Positions 25,827 to 34,608 of a stretch of DNA of 64,000 bases are shown one piece after another. A program made the position numbers and the translations under genes. How positions within the stretch are numbered: the stretch's first letter is position 1; every line of letters starts with the position of its first letter. The stretch comes from Kluyvera intermedia. GTDB taxonomy: Bacteria; Pseudomonadota; Gammaproteobacteria; Enterobacterales; Enterobacteriaceae. The stretch lies in NCBI RefSeq assembly GCF_034424175.1, contig NZ_CP139986.1, positions 620,001-684,000 on the forward strand, written 5' to 3'. The notes below the pieces were generated by a model that was not told the DNA's origin, ran no database searches, and saw only the letters and a list, made by a program, of their open reading frames with translations.

Positions 25827-27862
25827 GATAACTTCCTGTTAATCACGCAGTCCGGGTTAGCGCTCAGATCGCCTGTATTGCCGTTAAGCTCAAAGCCTGG
25901 CATTCCGCGCATCTGGGCGAAATGGTTGGCTAGTGCCCAGGCATCAACGCCCATGGCGTACAGACGCGCCAGAGAGTAGTCGTTATTGACCGCGCTCAGC
26001 GCCTGTTGCATCAGTGCCGGGTTGCTGCCTGCCAGCATCGGGATTTCGCTGTATTGCAGACCTTCCATCTCCAGACGGAAGTCCGGGCCAGCGGTGCCTT
26101 GTGCGCTGCGTGAGCTGGCGTACAAAAGCGAGCCGCTCTGGCTGCCGTTACGCATCGCAATCATCGGTTTGATAAAGGCGATCTCATCCGGCGTTGCCAG
26201 AATATAGGCCGCGTCCACTTTACCGCTGCCGGTAATCTGCGCGTCGGTCGGTGCTGGTGGAATGGTCAGGCCACCAATGGTCACGCCTTGCGGTTGTGAC
26301 TGTGCTGAAACCACCGGCGTACCGGACAGCGCAATACCAGAACCGCCGTTCACGCCACCGCGCAATTCAGAGAGCGAACCAAATTTCTGCTGCAATACGG
26401 TGCCGCCGCCCAGCTTATGCCACTCATCCGCAAAAGCCTGAGTCACACGGTCGCCAAGGGCATTACGCGGCACCAGCAGCAGCGGAGACTGTTTACCCTG
26501 GTCGTGAATGTGGCGTGCTGCGTCGCGCGCTTCATCTTCTGGCGACAGCGCGAAGTAGCAGATGTTGACTTGATTCTTCACCGCTTCCGGCTGATTAAGC
26601 GCCAGCACGTTCAGTGAGGTGTTGCTTTTCAGCAACTCATCAACGTTGTTTTTCAACAGCGGGCCGACCACCAGACTCACACCATCCTGCTGTGCCTGCG
26701 CCAGGATCTGATTCAGCGGCTGCGTGGAGGTGTCATAAATTTTCAGCTCAGCCGATGGATTCGCCGCGACGCTTGCCACCGCCTGTGGCTGTGCGGCCGG
26801 GGTAGTTTGCGGATTGGTTGTTTCCGGCGCCGTCGTAGAGGTCGCTGCCTGAACTGGCGCGGTGGCCGCTGGTGCCTGAACCGGTGCCTGAGTTTGCGGG
26901 CTAGTCAGATCGGTAACTTCCACCTGTGACGGGCTCACCACGTCCGTAGAGGCCGCCTGTGCAACCTGCTCCGGTACGGCGCTACCGTTGACCGGTGTCG
27001 TTCCGTTTTTCGCCGCTTCAAAGCCTTTCTGGATGGTACGGCCAAACACGGCAGCCTGGCCGCTTAACGGCAGCAGCAGGGCGATTTTATTCACTGACGC
27101 CGGTTTAAAGTTCTGCACGTTCGCTAATTGCGAAGGCAATACCTTCGCCCCCGGATTTTGCGGGTAGCGGGTCTGCCAGTCTTTGATCCCGGCTTTCATC
27201 ATGTCAGGATCGTTACGGTTATCGAACCACACGCGCTGCAGATCCAGCCAACCCTGCAGCACGTTCTCATCGGCATTGATTACCAGCGCGTTAGCTTGCG
27301 CCTGAGTCATTGATGAGAGCGCCTGCCAGGTCGCATCGCTGTTCTGCTGCTTTTCCGGCTGAGCGGTCAGCAACGGTGCCTGCGCGATTAACGCTCGCAG
27401 CAACGTCAGGGACGGTTTACCCTGCTCGGCGGTGATGGTGTCTTGCCAGAAACGTGCCTGCAATGCGCTGTCGAAGTCATCGGCTTTCAGTTTTTGCAGC
27501 AGCGCCTGAGCACCGGCAAAATCTTTCTGTGCCAGCTTCAATTCCACCGCCAGCAGAGACTGCTCTTGACGCTGCGCCGCGTTAAGCTCTTGCGGCAGCT
27601 GATTGTACAATTCTAGCGCCTGCTGACTCTTGCCTTCCTTCAGCAGTGAACGAATGGCGAGTAATTGCCAGTTGGTCTTGCTATCATTCGAGCTTTGCTG
27701 CATCTGTTGCAGATAAAAGCCGGAATCAGCCTGCGTCGCGCCCTGAAGTTGGGCGGCACTCTGATCGGGGGCCTGGGTTCCACAGCCTGCAAAAATCAGC
27801 GCAGCCAGGATAACAGGCAGACAGCGCGCGGCTTTCATACGAGAAAATGTTGAGGGTACCAT
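25784..27862 (-). CDS. lpoA: outer-membrane lipoprotein LpoA, activator of PBP1a
   Basis: The product has 692 residues (E. coli 678). The lipobox FAGC follows the start MVPSTFSRMKAARCLP; the ATG at 27862 gives a proper signal peptide, whereas the upstream extension does not. A TPR-like N-terminal domain (about 60-260) is followed by a periplasmic-binding-protein-like domain (from NKIALLLPLSGQAAVFG). A long Ala/Pro/Gln/Thr insertion near 310-370 accounts for the extra length. It stimulates the transpeptidase activity of PBP1a (MrcA). Confidence 0.96.
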   Translation of the reverse strand: MVPSTFSRMKAARCLPVILAALIFAGCGTQAPDQSAAQLQGATQADSGFYLQQMQQSSNDSKTNWQLLAIRSLLKEGKSQQALELYNQLPQELNAAQRQEQSLLAVELKLAQKDFAGAQALLQKLKADDFDSALQARFWQDTITAEQGKPSLTLLRALIAQAPLLTAQPEKQQNSDATWQALSSMTQAQANALVINADENVLQGWLDLQRVWFDNRNDPDMMKAGIKDWQTRYPQNPGAKVLPSQLANVQNFKPASVNKIALLLPLSGQAAVFGRTIQKGFEAAKNGTTPVNGSAVPEQVAQAASTDVVSPSQVEVTDLTSPQTQAPVQAPAATAPVQAATSTTAPETTNPQTTPAAQPQAVASVAANPSAELKIYDTSTQPLNQILAQAQQDGVSLVVGPLLKNNVDELLKSNTSLNVLALNQPEAVKNQVNICYFALSPEDEARDAARHIHDQGKQSPLLLVPRNALGDRVTQAFADEWHKLGGGTVLQQKFGSLSELRGGVNGGSGIALSGTPVVSAQSQPQGVTIGGLTIPPAPTDAQITGSGKVDAAYILATPDEIAFIKPMIAMRNGSQSGSLLYASSRSAQGTAGPDFRLEMEGLQYSEIPMLAGSNPALMQQALSAVNNDYSLARLYAMGVDAWALANHFAQMRGMPGFELNGNTGDLSANPDCVINRKLSWLKYQQGQIVPAN

Positions 27863-27924
27863 TCTGTATCCAGTGATATTTTTTACGCAATGCTCAATAT
27901 TAAATCGGCAATACGGACTAAACA

Positions 27925-28788
27925 ATGAAACAACACGAATCGGCGGATAAATCTCAAGGCCAACTCTTTATTGTACCTACTCCTATCGGAAATTTGGCTG
28001 ATATTACCCAACGAGCGCTAGAAGTATTGCAAGCTGTTGATTTAATTGCGGCTGAAGACACACGTCATACCGGTTTACTGCTGCAACACTTCGCGATCAG
28101 CGCCCGTATGTTTGCGTTACACGATCACAATGAGCAACAAAAAGCTCAAATGCTGGTGGCAAAACTCAAGGAAGGGCAAAACATCGCGCTGGTTTCCGAC
28201 GCCGGAACGCCGCTGATCAACGATCCTGGCTACCATTTAGTGCGTACCTGTCGCGAAGCGGGCATCCGCGTGGTGCCGTTGCCGGGGCCGTGTGCAGCGA
28301 TTGCCGCCTTAAGCGCCGCAGGTCTGCCTTCGGACCGTTTTTGCTACGAAGGCTTCTTACCGGCCAAATCGAAAGGCCGTCGTGATGCGATGAAGGATAT
28401 CGAAGCCGAACCGCGTACGCTCATTTTCTACGAATCAACCCACCGCCTGCTCGACAGCCTGGAAGATATGGTCGCGGTATGGGGGGAATCCCGCTATGTG
28501 GTGTTGGCGCGCGAGCTGACTAAAACCTGGGAAACCATTCACGGCGCACCGGTCGGCGAGCTGCTGGCATGGGTGAAAGAGGATGAAAACCGTCGTAAAG
28601 GCGAGATGGTGCTGATTGTCGAAGGCCACAAAGCCCAGGACGACGAGCTGCCAGCCGACGCGCTGCGCACGCTGGCGCTGTTGCAGGCCGAACTGCCGCT
28701 GAAGAAAGCGGCGGCGCTTGCGGCGGAAATTCACGGCGTGAAGAAGAATGCGCTGTATAAGTATGCGCTGGAGCAGCAGGGGGAGTAA
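27925..28788 (+). CDS. rsmI: 16S rRNA (cytidine(1402)-2'-O)-methyltransferase
   Basis: The product has 287 residues (E. coli 286) and a tetrapyrrole-methylase-type SAM fold. Family motifs include VPTPIGNLADIT (14-25), LVSDAGTPLINDPG and VPLPGPCAAIAAL. RsmI methylates the ribose of C1402 at the 30S decoding centre. It is divergent from lpoA, with a 62-bp gap between starts. Confidence 0.97.
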   Translation: MKQHESADKSQGQLFIVPTPIGNLADITQRALEVLQAVDLIAAEDTRHTGLLLQHFAISARMFALHDHNEQQKAQMLVAKLKEGQNIALVSDAGTPLINDPGYHLVRTCREAGIRVVPLPGPCAAIAALSAAGLPSDRFCYEGFLPAKSKGRRDAMKDIEAEPRTLIFYESTHRLLDSLEDMVAVWGESRYVVLARELTKTWETIHGAPVGELLAWVKEDENRRKGEMVLIVEGHKAQDDELPADALRTLALLQAELPLKKAAALAAEIHGVKKNALYKYALEQQGE

Positions 28789-28834
28789 GTGTGAGTGCCT
28801 GCCTCAGTAAAAGGGGCGGGCAAACGGAGGCGTT

Positions 28835-28882
28835 TGTCGGAAGAAATGTCGGAAGAAATGTCGGAAGAAATGTCGGAAGAAT
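28835..28882 (+). repeat. four tandem 12-bp repeats downstream of rsmI
   Basis: The unit TGTCGGAAGAAA occurs at 28835, 28847 and 28859, with a fourth nearly complete copy at 28871. It lies about 45 bp after the rsmI stop in non-coding sequence. Perfect short tandem repeats of this sort vary in copy number by slippage. Confidence 0.9.
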
Positions 28883-28911
28883 CAGCCAGGACTGAACGTC
28901 CAACAAATTGT

Positions 28912-28947
28912 GGTGGGTGCTGTAGCCTTCACACCCACCCTGCGTTT
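28912..28947. terminator. convergent hairpin between rsmI and gatR
   Basis: GGTGGGTG (28912-28919) pairs with CACCCACC (28932-28939), and a short T-run follows on the + strand. It is a plausible terminator for the convergent rsmI and gatR transcripts. Confidence 0.6.
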
Positions 28948-28953
28948 TGTCAC

Positions 28954-29727
28954 TTAAACAATCTGTAGCTCAACCCCGGTTTCAGCCAGCGACGCAATGT
29001 CCGCTTCGCCGATCTCATTATCGGTCATCACGCAATGGATCTTCTCCATTGGCAGCACCTGATTGAAGCCACGGCGATTGAATTTTGTCGCGTCCAGCAC
29101 GGCGATCACTTTATGTGCCGCAGCGGCCATTACGCTGCTTATCGAATAGCCTTCGTTAAATGTGGTTATACCATTTGTCGCATCAATACCGTCCGCCCCG
29201 ACAAACATTAAGTCGGCGCAGATTCCTTGTAATGCGCGCTCAGCTATCGTTCCGTGCATAGAGTGCGTTTTGTGGCGCACTGTGCCGCCGCAGACCACCA
29301 GCGTAATGTCTTTGTTTTCTGATAGCGTAAACGCCGCTGGCAGGCTGTTGGTAATGACGGTGATATTGTTCATATTCACCAGCTCCTCGGCGATCAGTAG
29401 CGTCGTGCTACCGCTGTCGAGGATCACCGTCATACCTTCTTTAATCAGCAAAGCTGCGGCCTTGGCAATACGTTTTTTGGGATCGCTGGCGAGCTGGTAG
29501 CGGTCTTCCAGCATCACTTCTTGATTATCGGTTTCGGTGAGATTGCTGCCAGGACGAGCTGCGCCGCCGTGAAAACGGGTCAGTAGCCCTTTTTCTTCCA
29601 ATAGACGCAGGTCGGCGCGGATGGTGACCTCAGAAATACCAAAGAGATTCGAAAGGTCTAATACCAGGACGCTGCCCTGCGTATTCACCATATCGACGAT
29701 TTTGTTCCTTCGTTCAAATGAATTCAT
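28954..29727 (-). CDS. gatR: DeoR-family repressor of galactitol genes, GatR
   Basis: The product has 257 residues. An N-terminal DeoR winged helix (ERRNKIVDMV...SEVTIRADLRLLEEKG, about 5-55) precedes a sugar-phosphate-sensing DeoRC domain (ILDSGSTTLLIAEEL; FVGADGIDATNGITTFNE). It resembles E. coli GatR closely. It is the last gene of the gat set and has its own 110-bp leader with a TGAAAGTTAT motif at 29772-29784. Confidence 0.9.
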   Translation of the reverse strand: MNSFERRNKIVDMVNTQGSVLVLDLSNLFGISEVTIRADLRLLEEKGLLTRFHGGAARPGSNLTETDNQEVMLEDRYQLASDPKKRIAKAAALLIKEGMTVILDSGSTTLLIAEELVNMNNITVITNSLPAAFTLSENKDITLVVCGGTVRHKTHSMHGTIAERALQGICADLMFVGADGIDATNGITTFNEGYSISSVMAAAAHKVIAVLDATKFNRRGFNQVLPMEKIHCVMTDNEIGEADIASLAETGVELQIV

Positions 29728-29771
29728 ATCAATTTGCCTGATAATTAACTGAAGTTAGTTTAAACGAAGGT

Positions 29772-29831
29772 TAATGAAAGTTATATGGTAATTTTCGAAA
29801 GGTAATGTGAGCCAGCTCTGATTGCTGGCTC
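29772..29831. promoter_or_regulatory. gatD-gatR gap: operator-like motif and hairpin
   Basis: TAATGAAAGTTAT (29772-29784) matches the repeated motif in the gatY-side divergent promoter at 38776 and 38926. GAGCCAGC (29809-29816) and GCTGGCTC (29824-29831) form an 8-bp stem just after gatD, without a T-run. The motif may be a GatR or AgaR-like binding site controlling gatR itself; this is inference from sequence repetition. Confidence 0.5.
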
Positions 29832-29837
29832 GAATCA

Positions 29838-30881
29838 TTACGCCAGTTTGAGCAGGATTTTTCCCTGCATTGGTGCGCCGTTAAGCGCCTGAACTTCGCG
29901 AGCAAAACTTTCAGCATCGCCCTGGTGTGCGATGAGCGGAGCAAGCTGAATACGTTTTTCTGTTAACAGTCGAGCGGCGGTGTCCCACTCTTCGCCCGGC
30001 CACGGCGCGGAGTAGTTCATCCAACTGCCGATAAGCGTCAACTCTTTACGCAGAATCAGACCGAAGGTTGCGGAGAGTAAGGTGAGATCGTGATGTAACG
30101 TACCCACTAACGCCACTTGTGCGCGAGGGCCGGCGGCCTCAATGGCAAGGGCCACGGTTTGCGGTGTCCCTGCGGTTTCCAGAACCAATTGATCGAACTG
30201 AACCTCTTCCAGTGCTGCCTGGATTGCTTTGCTGTTCATCTCGCGGCTATTGAAAACGTATGTTGCGCCAAGTGATTTTGCCAATTCTAGCTTTTGCGGG
30301 TTGATATCAATAGCAGTCACGCTTTTGGCCCCCAGCTCGCGGGCGCATTGCAGTGCCAGCAGGCCGATGGTCCCGGCACCGATGATAATGACATTTTTCC
30401 CTTCGCAGCCTTGTGCCAGATGGAAGGCATGCAGCCCAACGGTAATCGGTTCAATAAACGCACCATCATCTATCGGCATTTCACTCGGTAGACGGAAGAT
30501 ATTTGCGCGTTTGACCACCACATATTCGGCATTGCCGCCTTCGCTACGCGAGCCGACGAACTGGTACTGTTTGCATAATGAGAAGTAACCGCGTGCGCAC
30601 TGCGGACAGTCAAAGCACGGCAGGAGCGGTACGCAGGCAACGGCATCACCCGGCTGCATATCGGTGACGGCGCTGCCATAGGATTCGACATAGCCGCTGA
30701 ACTCATGCCCCAGCGTAATCGGATAATAGTGCGCGCCTTTCGCGAAAATGCGCGGAATATCTGAACCGCAAAGTCCCGAACAGATGACTTTGACCAGCAC
30801 ATCATCGTCGTTCTTTAAGGTTGGCATTGGGCGTTCTTCAACGCGCACGTCTCCCTCAGCGTGAATCACCACTGATTTCAT
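29838..30881 (-). CDS. gatD: galactitol-1-phosphate 5-dehydrogenase
   Basis: The product has 347 residues and is a zinc-dependent medium-chain dehydrogenase. Catalytic-zinc residues lie in SGLCGSDIPRIF and TLGHEFSGYVE. The structural zinc cysteines are in LLPCFDCPQCARGYFSLC, and the NAD fold is in VIIIGAGTIGLLAL. It oxidises galactitol-1-phosphate to tagatose-6-phosphate. The ATG at 30881 begins MKSVVIHAEGD; the longer frame runs into REP sequence. Confidence 0.95.
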   Translation of the reverse strand: MKSVVIHAEGDVRVEERPMPTLKNDDDVLVKVICSGLCGSDIPRIFAKGAHYYPITLGHEFSGYVESYGSAVTDMQPGDAVACVPLLPCFDCPQCARGYFSLCKQYQFVGSRSEGGNAEYVVVKRANIFRLPSEMPIDDGAFIEPITVGLHAFHLAQGCEGKNVIIIGAGTIGLLALQCARELGAKSVTAIDINPQKLELAKSLGATYVFNSREMNSKAIQAALEEVQFDQLVLETAGTPQTVALAIEAAGPRAQVALVGTLHHDLTLLSATFGLILRKELTLIGSWMNYSAPWPGEEWDTAARLLTEKRIQLAPLIAHQGDAESFAREVQALNGAPMQGKILLKLA

Positions 30882-30903
30882 AACAGTCTCCATAAATTTA
30901 AAA

Positions 30904-30985
30904 GGGGGCCCGGAGTTGGTGCTAACGCACCTTGTCCGGGCTACCGGTCGGTGTAGGCCGGATAAGGCGAAGCCGCCATCCGGCA
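30904..30985. repeat. BIME (two REP units) between gatC and gatD
   Basis: Two palindromic units lie here: GGGGGCCCGGAG...TCCGGGCTACC (30904-30945) and TGTAGGCCGGATAAGGCG...CATCCGGCA (30952-30985). They split gatC from gatD inside the operon, a usual place for BIMEs that set 3'-to-5' decay boundaries. Confidence 0.8.
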
Positions 30986-30990
30986 ATCTG

Positions 30991-32364
30991 TTAGGACACC
31001 GTCTGGCTTTGCTGCGCGACAGCGGCTTTTTCAGCGGCCTCGAAACGGCGGGCCCGACGCCAGGTCAACATAACGCCAAGCAGATAGATAACGGCTATGA
31101 CCAGGAAGCCCACAAGATTCTGCCAGGTGAACAACTGAATCAGCAGCCAGGTGATAGGGGAACCGCCCTGATCCAACGAGGCGACCTGGCCGCCGGCCGT
31201 CAGTGCACCGGCATTAGCGGCTAACTGGGTATGAAGCCCAATGGTTTGGGTCGCAATCCACAAGGTCATGCCCATGATGATGACGCCGGAAATCAGCGTA
31301 CGGAACAGATTGCCCTGGTGTACTGCCACCGCCATCGCCACAAAGAAGCCGATGGTTGCGAGGTCACCAAACGGCAGTACCTGGTTACCCGGCACCAACA
31401 CGGCAATGAGGATGGTTAGCGGGATAAAGATCAGGCTGGCGGATACTACGGAGGTATGACCCAACAGCAGTGCTGGATCGAGACCGATTAAGAACTCCTG
31501 ACCACCAAACTTAGCCTGTAAACGCTTACGGGCATGTTTAGCAATCGGCGTTAAACCATCCATAATCGGTTTAATGACGCGTGGCATCAGCAGCATCACG
31601 GCGGCGGTTTTGACTGCCAGTTGAAGGACGGCTTTCAGGTCGTAGCCTGCCAGCATGCCGATAACCAGACCCATTACAAAACCGACGGTGACTGGTTCAC
31701 CAAACGGCCCGAAGCGTTTCTGAACGTCGTCAGCGCTAAAGTGAATGCGGTTGAGCCCGGGGATTTTATCGATGATGGTGTCCACGAGTACCGCAATGGG
31801 GCCAAACCAGGCCGAAGAGCCGTGCGGTATGGCGATGCCATCGAGGCCAAAGAAGTCCCGCGTATCTTTGGCAAACCAGTCACCCAGTTTGTAGACAAAG
31901 GCGGCATGAACGACCACGCCCAGAATCCCCAGCCAGTAGGAGCCGGTTGCCAGATGCAGCATCGCGCCGGTAAAGGTCATGTGCCAGATATTCCAGATAT
32001 CGACGTTCACCACCCGCGTCATGCGCGTCACCAGCATCAGAATGTTGACGCCGATAGCCACTGGAATCGCCACCAGCGCAATCTGAGAGGCCCAGGTCAT
32101 CGGTGACGACCCCGGCCAGCCCACGTCAATCACGTGCAGGTTTATCTCAAAATGTTCTGCCATCGCTTTCGCGGCAGGCCCGATAGAGTCGAGCATCAGG
32201 CCAATGACCAGCCCGATACCAACAAAGCCAATCCCGATATGCAGACCTGATTTAAAGCAGTCCCCGAGCTTCATCCCCAACAATTTAGAGAAGATGATGA
32301 TCACCAGCGGCAGCATAACCGTTGGGCCTAAGTCGAGGATATAACGCATTATTTCGCTAAACAT
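30991..32364 (-). CDS. gatC: PTS galactitol transporter subunit IIC
   Basis: The product has 457 residues (E. coli 451) and is an integral membrane permease of the Gat/SgcC type with many hydrophobic helices. Signature stretches are GLHIGIGFVGIGLVIG (about 40-55) and EFLIGLDPALLLGHTSVV. With GatA and GatB it takes in galactitol as galactitol-1-phosphate. The start lies 4 bp after the gatB stop. Confidence 0.95.
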   Translation of the reverse strand: MFSEIMRYILDLGPTVMLPLVIIIFSKLLGMKLGDCFKSGLHIGIGFVGIGLVIGLMLDSIGPAAKAMAEHFEINLHVIDVGWPGSSPMTWASQIALVAIPVAIGVNILMLVTRMTRVVNVDIWNIWHMTFTGAMLHLATGSYWLGILGVVVHAAFVYKLGDWFAKDTRDFFGLDGIAIPHGSSAWFGPIAVLVDTIIDKIPGLNRIHFSADDVQKRFGPFGEPVTVGFVMGLVIGMLAGYDLKAVLQLAVKTAAVMLLMPRVIKPIMDGLTPIAKHARKRLQAKFGGQEFLIGLDPALLLGHTSVVSASLIFIPLTILIAVLVPGNQVLPFGDLATIGFFVAMAVAVHQGNLFRTLISGVIIMGMTLWIATQTIGLHTQLAANAGALTAGGQVASLDQGGSPITWLLIQLFTWQNLVGFLVIAVIYLLGVMLTWRRARRFEAAEKAAVAQQSQTVS

Positions 32365-32368
32365 GACG

Positions 32369-32653
32369 TTACCCCACGAGGATGGTCAGGATTTTTTGTT
32401 GCAGCGCTTCGATACCCACTCCGGAAACAAACGGCATACCGTGAACCACGGGAATATCACCAAAAGTCCGGTCAACACGGGCGGTGGTGCAGATAAGGTC
32501 CGCGCCATCCATATAGGTTTCAATTTCAGTCACCCGACACTGGACTAAATCGAGAGTGATATTGTGGGCTTCGCACAGTTCTTTAATCTCTTCAGCGGCC
32601 ATTGTTGAGGTCGCTACAGCACCGCCACAGGCGACAATGACTTTACGTTTCAT
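32369..32653 (-). CDS. gatB: PTS galactitol transporter subunit IIB
   Basis: The 94-residue IIB protein has its phospho-cysteine at Cys9 in VIVACGGAVATST, just as in E. coli GatB. It carries phosphate from GatA to the substrate bound by GatC. AAGGA precedes the ATG at 32653. gatA lies 29 bp upstream. Confidence 0.96.
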   Translation of the reverse strand: MKRKVIVACGGAVATSTMAAEEIKELCEAHNITLDLVQCRVTEIETYMDGADLICTTARVDRTFGDIPVVHGMPFVSGVGIEALQQKILTILVG

Positions 32654-32682
32654 AGGGTATTCCTTTTATTATCAGTTTATTA

Positions 32683-33147
32683 TCAAGCCGGATTACACAA
32701 TTCAGGCTCGAGGATGGTTTCCCGAAAACGCACGGCAAGCTCAGCATCAGGGGCACTCAGCAAGGCGTCGAGGACATTCGGGTTTTGCAGCTCACTAAAC
32801 AAACGACGCAGCAGCTTCAACTGCGCCGTCGGATTTTCCACAATCAGAGCGATAATCAACGAGACACCAATTTCTGCGTCATCGTCTGCTTGCTGGAAAT
32901 GCACCGGTTTATCCGGGCGAATCAGATAAATAGCGGGCGAAATAGCGTGCGTCGCCTCGCAATGGGGAATAGCGACCGCATGACGCTCGAGAGCAATCCC
33001 GGTTGGGAAGACGGCTTCTCGTTCAAGCAGCGCCTGCGGATAGCTGTCATGCACTACCCCTTTCGCCAGCATCTCCTCACCAATGTGTGCCAGCGCCTGC
33101 TGGCAGGTGTTGAATTCAATTCCGGTACGGACAAATAGTTGGCTCAT
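32683..33147 (-). CDS. gatA: PTS galactitol transporter subunit IIA
   Basis: The product has 154 residues and a PTS EIIA type-2 fold with the phospho-histidine His62 in AVAIPHCEA. It takes phosphate from HPr. The ATG at 33147 (MSQLFVRTG) is chosen by homology; an upstream in-frame ATG at 33198 would overlap gatZ. Confidence 0.95.
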   Translation of the reverse strand: MSQLFVRTGIEFNTCQQALAHIGEEMLAKGVVHDSYPQALLEREAVFPTGIALERHAVAIPHCEATHAISPAIYLIRPDKPVHFQQADDDAEIGVSLIIALIVENPTAQLKLLRRLFSELQNPNVLDALLSAPDAELAVRFRETILEPELCNPA

Positions 33148-33160
33148 AGGGGCTCGTGTA

Positions 33161-34432
33161 TCAGGCGGCTTCGGCGACGCAACCGAAACGGTATGCACGC
33201 AAAACGTCCTGAATCTTGTCGATGATGAGGTTATGCGGCGTCGCGGTTAGCGTGCCAGCGGACAGGCGTTCAAACTGCATCGGCAGGTACTGACTAATCA
33301 GCCCCAGAGGCAGTGATACGTCATTAAGGTTGGCGATCAACTTCTCTACGCTTTGACGAATACGTGGGTGTGGCCAGTAATAGCGGATACGATCGGAGAG
33401 GCTGAAATGGATATCGACCATCGCTTGGCTCCAGGTTGGGCGATAGTATTTTTTCCAGTAGCCCGGTTCGTTCAGCATCACTTCATCAATCACCTCCAGC
33501 ACGTGGCTGCGCTGTTCAGGTGACACCAGTTGGGTTTCCATTTGTGCCAGCGCAAAAATGGCTTCGCGCAGGGCGAAGGTGAGGGCGGGGCCGACTTTCA
33601 GAATGGCGTAGTGATCGCGAACCAGCGAACGATAGGCCTGACGGGTCTGGTAATCGGTTGAATGCGCTTCATAGACCATCGGCGTGTTTCTCACCCAGGC
33701 TGACAGCGCTTCTGCGGCGTTCGGCTGATAGTGAATAATCTGGGTATGGTCGAATTCAACGCCAGGCTGAACCACGATTGCAATCACCCTGTCCAGTGCA
33801 GCTTCAAGGCCTAATGCCTGGAAGGCGACCTGATGCGTTTCCAGCGTCCGTGCGGCGTCTTCTTCACGAGTAACGTGGACGGTACCAATGGTGCTGGCTT
33901 CACCACCGGGAACCGGAACTTCCGTACCGATAACGTAGGTTAGCTGGCGTTTTTGCTCGTCAGTGGCAATGTCCTCTGCGGCCTGGCAAAGAATGGCGGC
34001 GCGTTCTGCAACCACTTTTGGATCAAGCGGGGTAGGATCGTCTGCACATGACATCGAGGCATCAAGGTGAATTTTGCTAAATCCGGCACTGACATAGGCT
34101 TTGATCAGCGCGACCGATTTTTCCATGGCCTCTGCGGCAGTCTCATCCTGCCAGCAGTTGGGCCCGAGGTGATCGCCACCGAGGATCAATCTGTCGCGAG
34201 GGAAGCCAACTTCCTGGGCGATGTTGTAGACGAAGTCGCGGAAGTCTGCGGGTTTCATGCCGGTGTAGCCGCCAAACTGATTGACCTGGTTAGAGGTCGC
34301 TTCAATCAGGACCTTTTGGTCACTGCGTAAATCAAACCGTAATGCGGCTTCAATCACGAGGGGGTGCGCGGAACACACGGAACAGATACCAATGTGCTCG
34401 CCTGCTTTATGTCTGGAAATTATCTCTTTCAT
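33161..34432 (-). CDS. gatZ: tagatose-1,6-bisphosphate aldolase subunit GatZ
   Basis: The product has 423 residues (E. coli 420) and belongs to the GatZ/KbaZ family, with IGICSVCSAHPLVIEAAL near the start and LGGDHLGPNCWQ near 95-107. It is non-catalytic alone and stabilises GatY. It heads gatZABCD. A terminator upstream (34559-34595) separates it from tagH, so it probably has its own promoter, unlike E. coli, where gatY and gatZ are adjacent. Confidence 0.94.
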   Translation of the reverse strand: MKEIISRHKAGEHIGICSVCSAHPLVIEAALRFDLRSDQKVLIEATSNQVNQFGGYTGMKPADFRDFVYNIAQEVGFPRDRLILGGDHLGPNCWQDETAAEAMEKSVALIKAYVSAGFSKIHLDASMSCADDPTPLDPKVVAERAAILCQAAEDIATDEQKRQLTYVIGTEVPVPGGEASTIGTVHVTREEDAARTLETHQVAFQALGLEAALDRVIAIVVQPGVEFDHTQIIHYQPNAAEALSAWVRNTPMVYEAHSTDYQTRQAYRSLVRDHYAILKVGPALTFALREAIFALAQMETQLVSPEQRSHVLEVIDEVMLNEPGYWKKYYRPTWSQAMVDIHFSLSDRIRYYWPHPRIRQSVEKLIANLNDVSLPLGLISQYLPMQFERLSAGTLTATPHNLIIDKIQDVLRAYRFGCVAEAA

Positions 34433-34557
34433 TTAAATCCTCCGTTTTCTTTCGAATATATTCGTTATGTTTTGTTTGTATCGCAAACACCTTTGTTTTA
34501 TTTTGTGATCGTTCTCTGAAAATCGAGCGATATCGACATAAACGGAGATTCTGGAGA
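34433..34557 (-). promoter_or_regulatory. gatZ leader and probable promoter
   Basis: This AT-rich 125-bp stretch lies between the tagH terminator and gatZ. TGTGATCGTTCTCTGA (34504-34519) matches one full CRP half-site and part of the other. A GTTTGTATCGCAAAC dyad lies at about 34478-34492. Either could take part in control of gatZABCD; both are by eye only. Confidence 0.45.
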
Positions 34558-34558
34558 T

Positions 34559-34595
34559 GAAAAAAACGCCCTGACGTAAACGGCAGGGCGTTATT
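34559..34595 (-). terminator. terminator after tagH
   Basis: On the - strand CGCCCTG (34590-34584) pairs with CAGGGCG (34573-34567) and a T-run follows. It is a good rho-independent terminator 14-20 bp after tagH, splitting gatY-tagKTH from gatZABCD. Confidence 0.88.
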
Positions 34596-34608
34596 AAGTA
34601 ACTGAAAA

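Noticed and set aside
28520..28906. - strand ORF with PTFL repeats over the end of rsmI
   Set aside because: The repeats are only the translation of the 12-bp tandem repeat, and the rest is antisense to rsmI.
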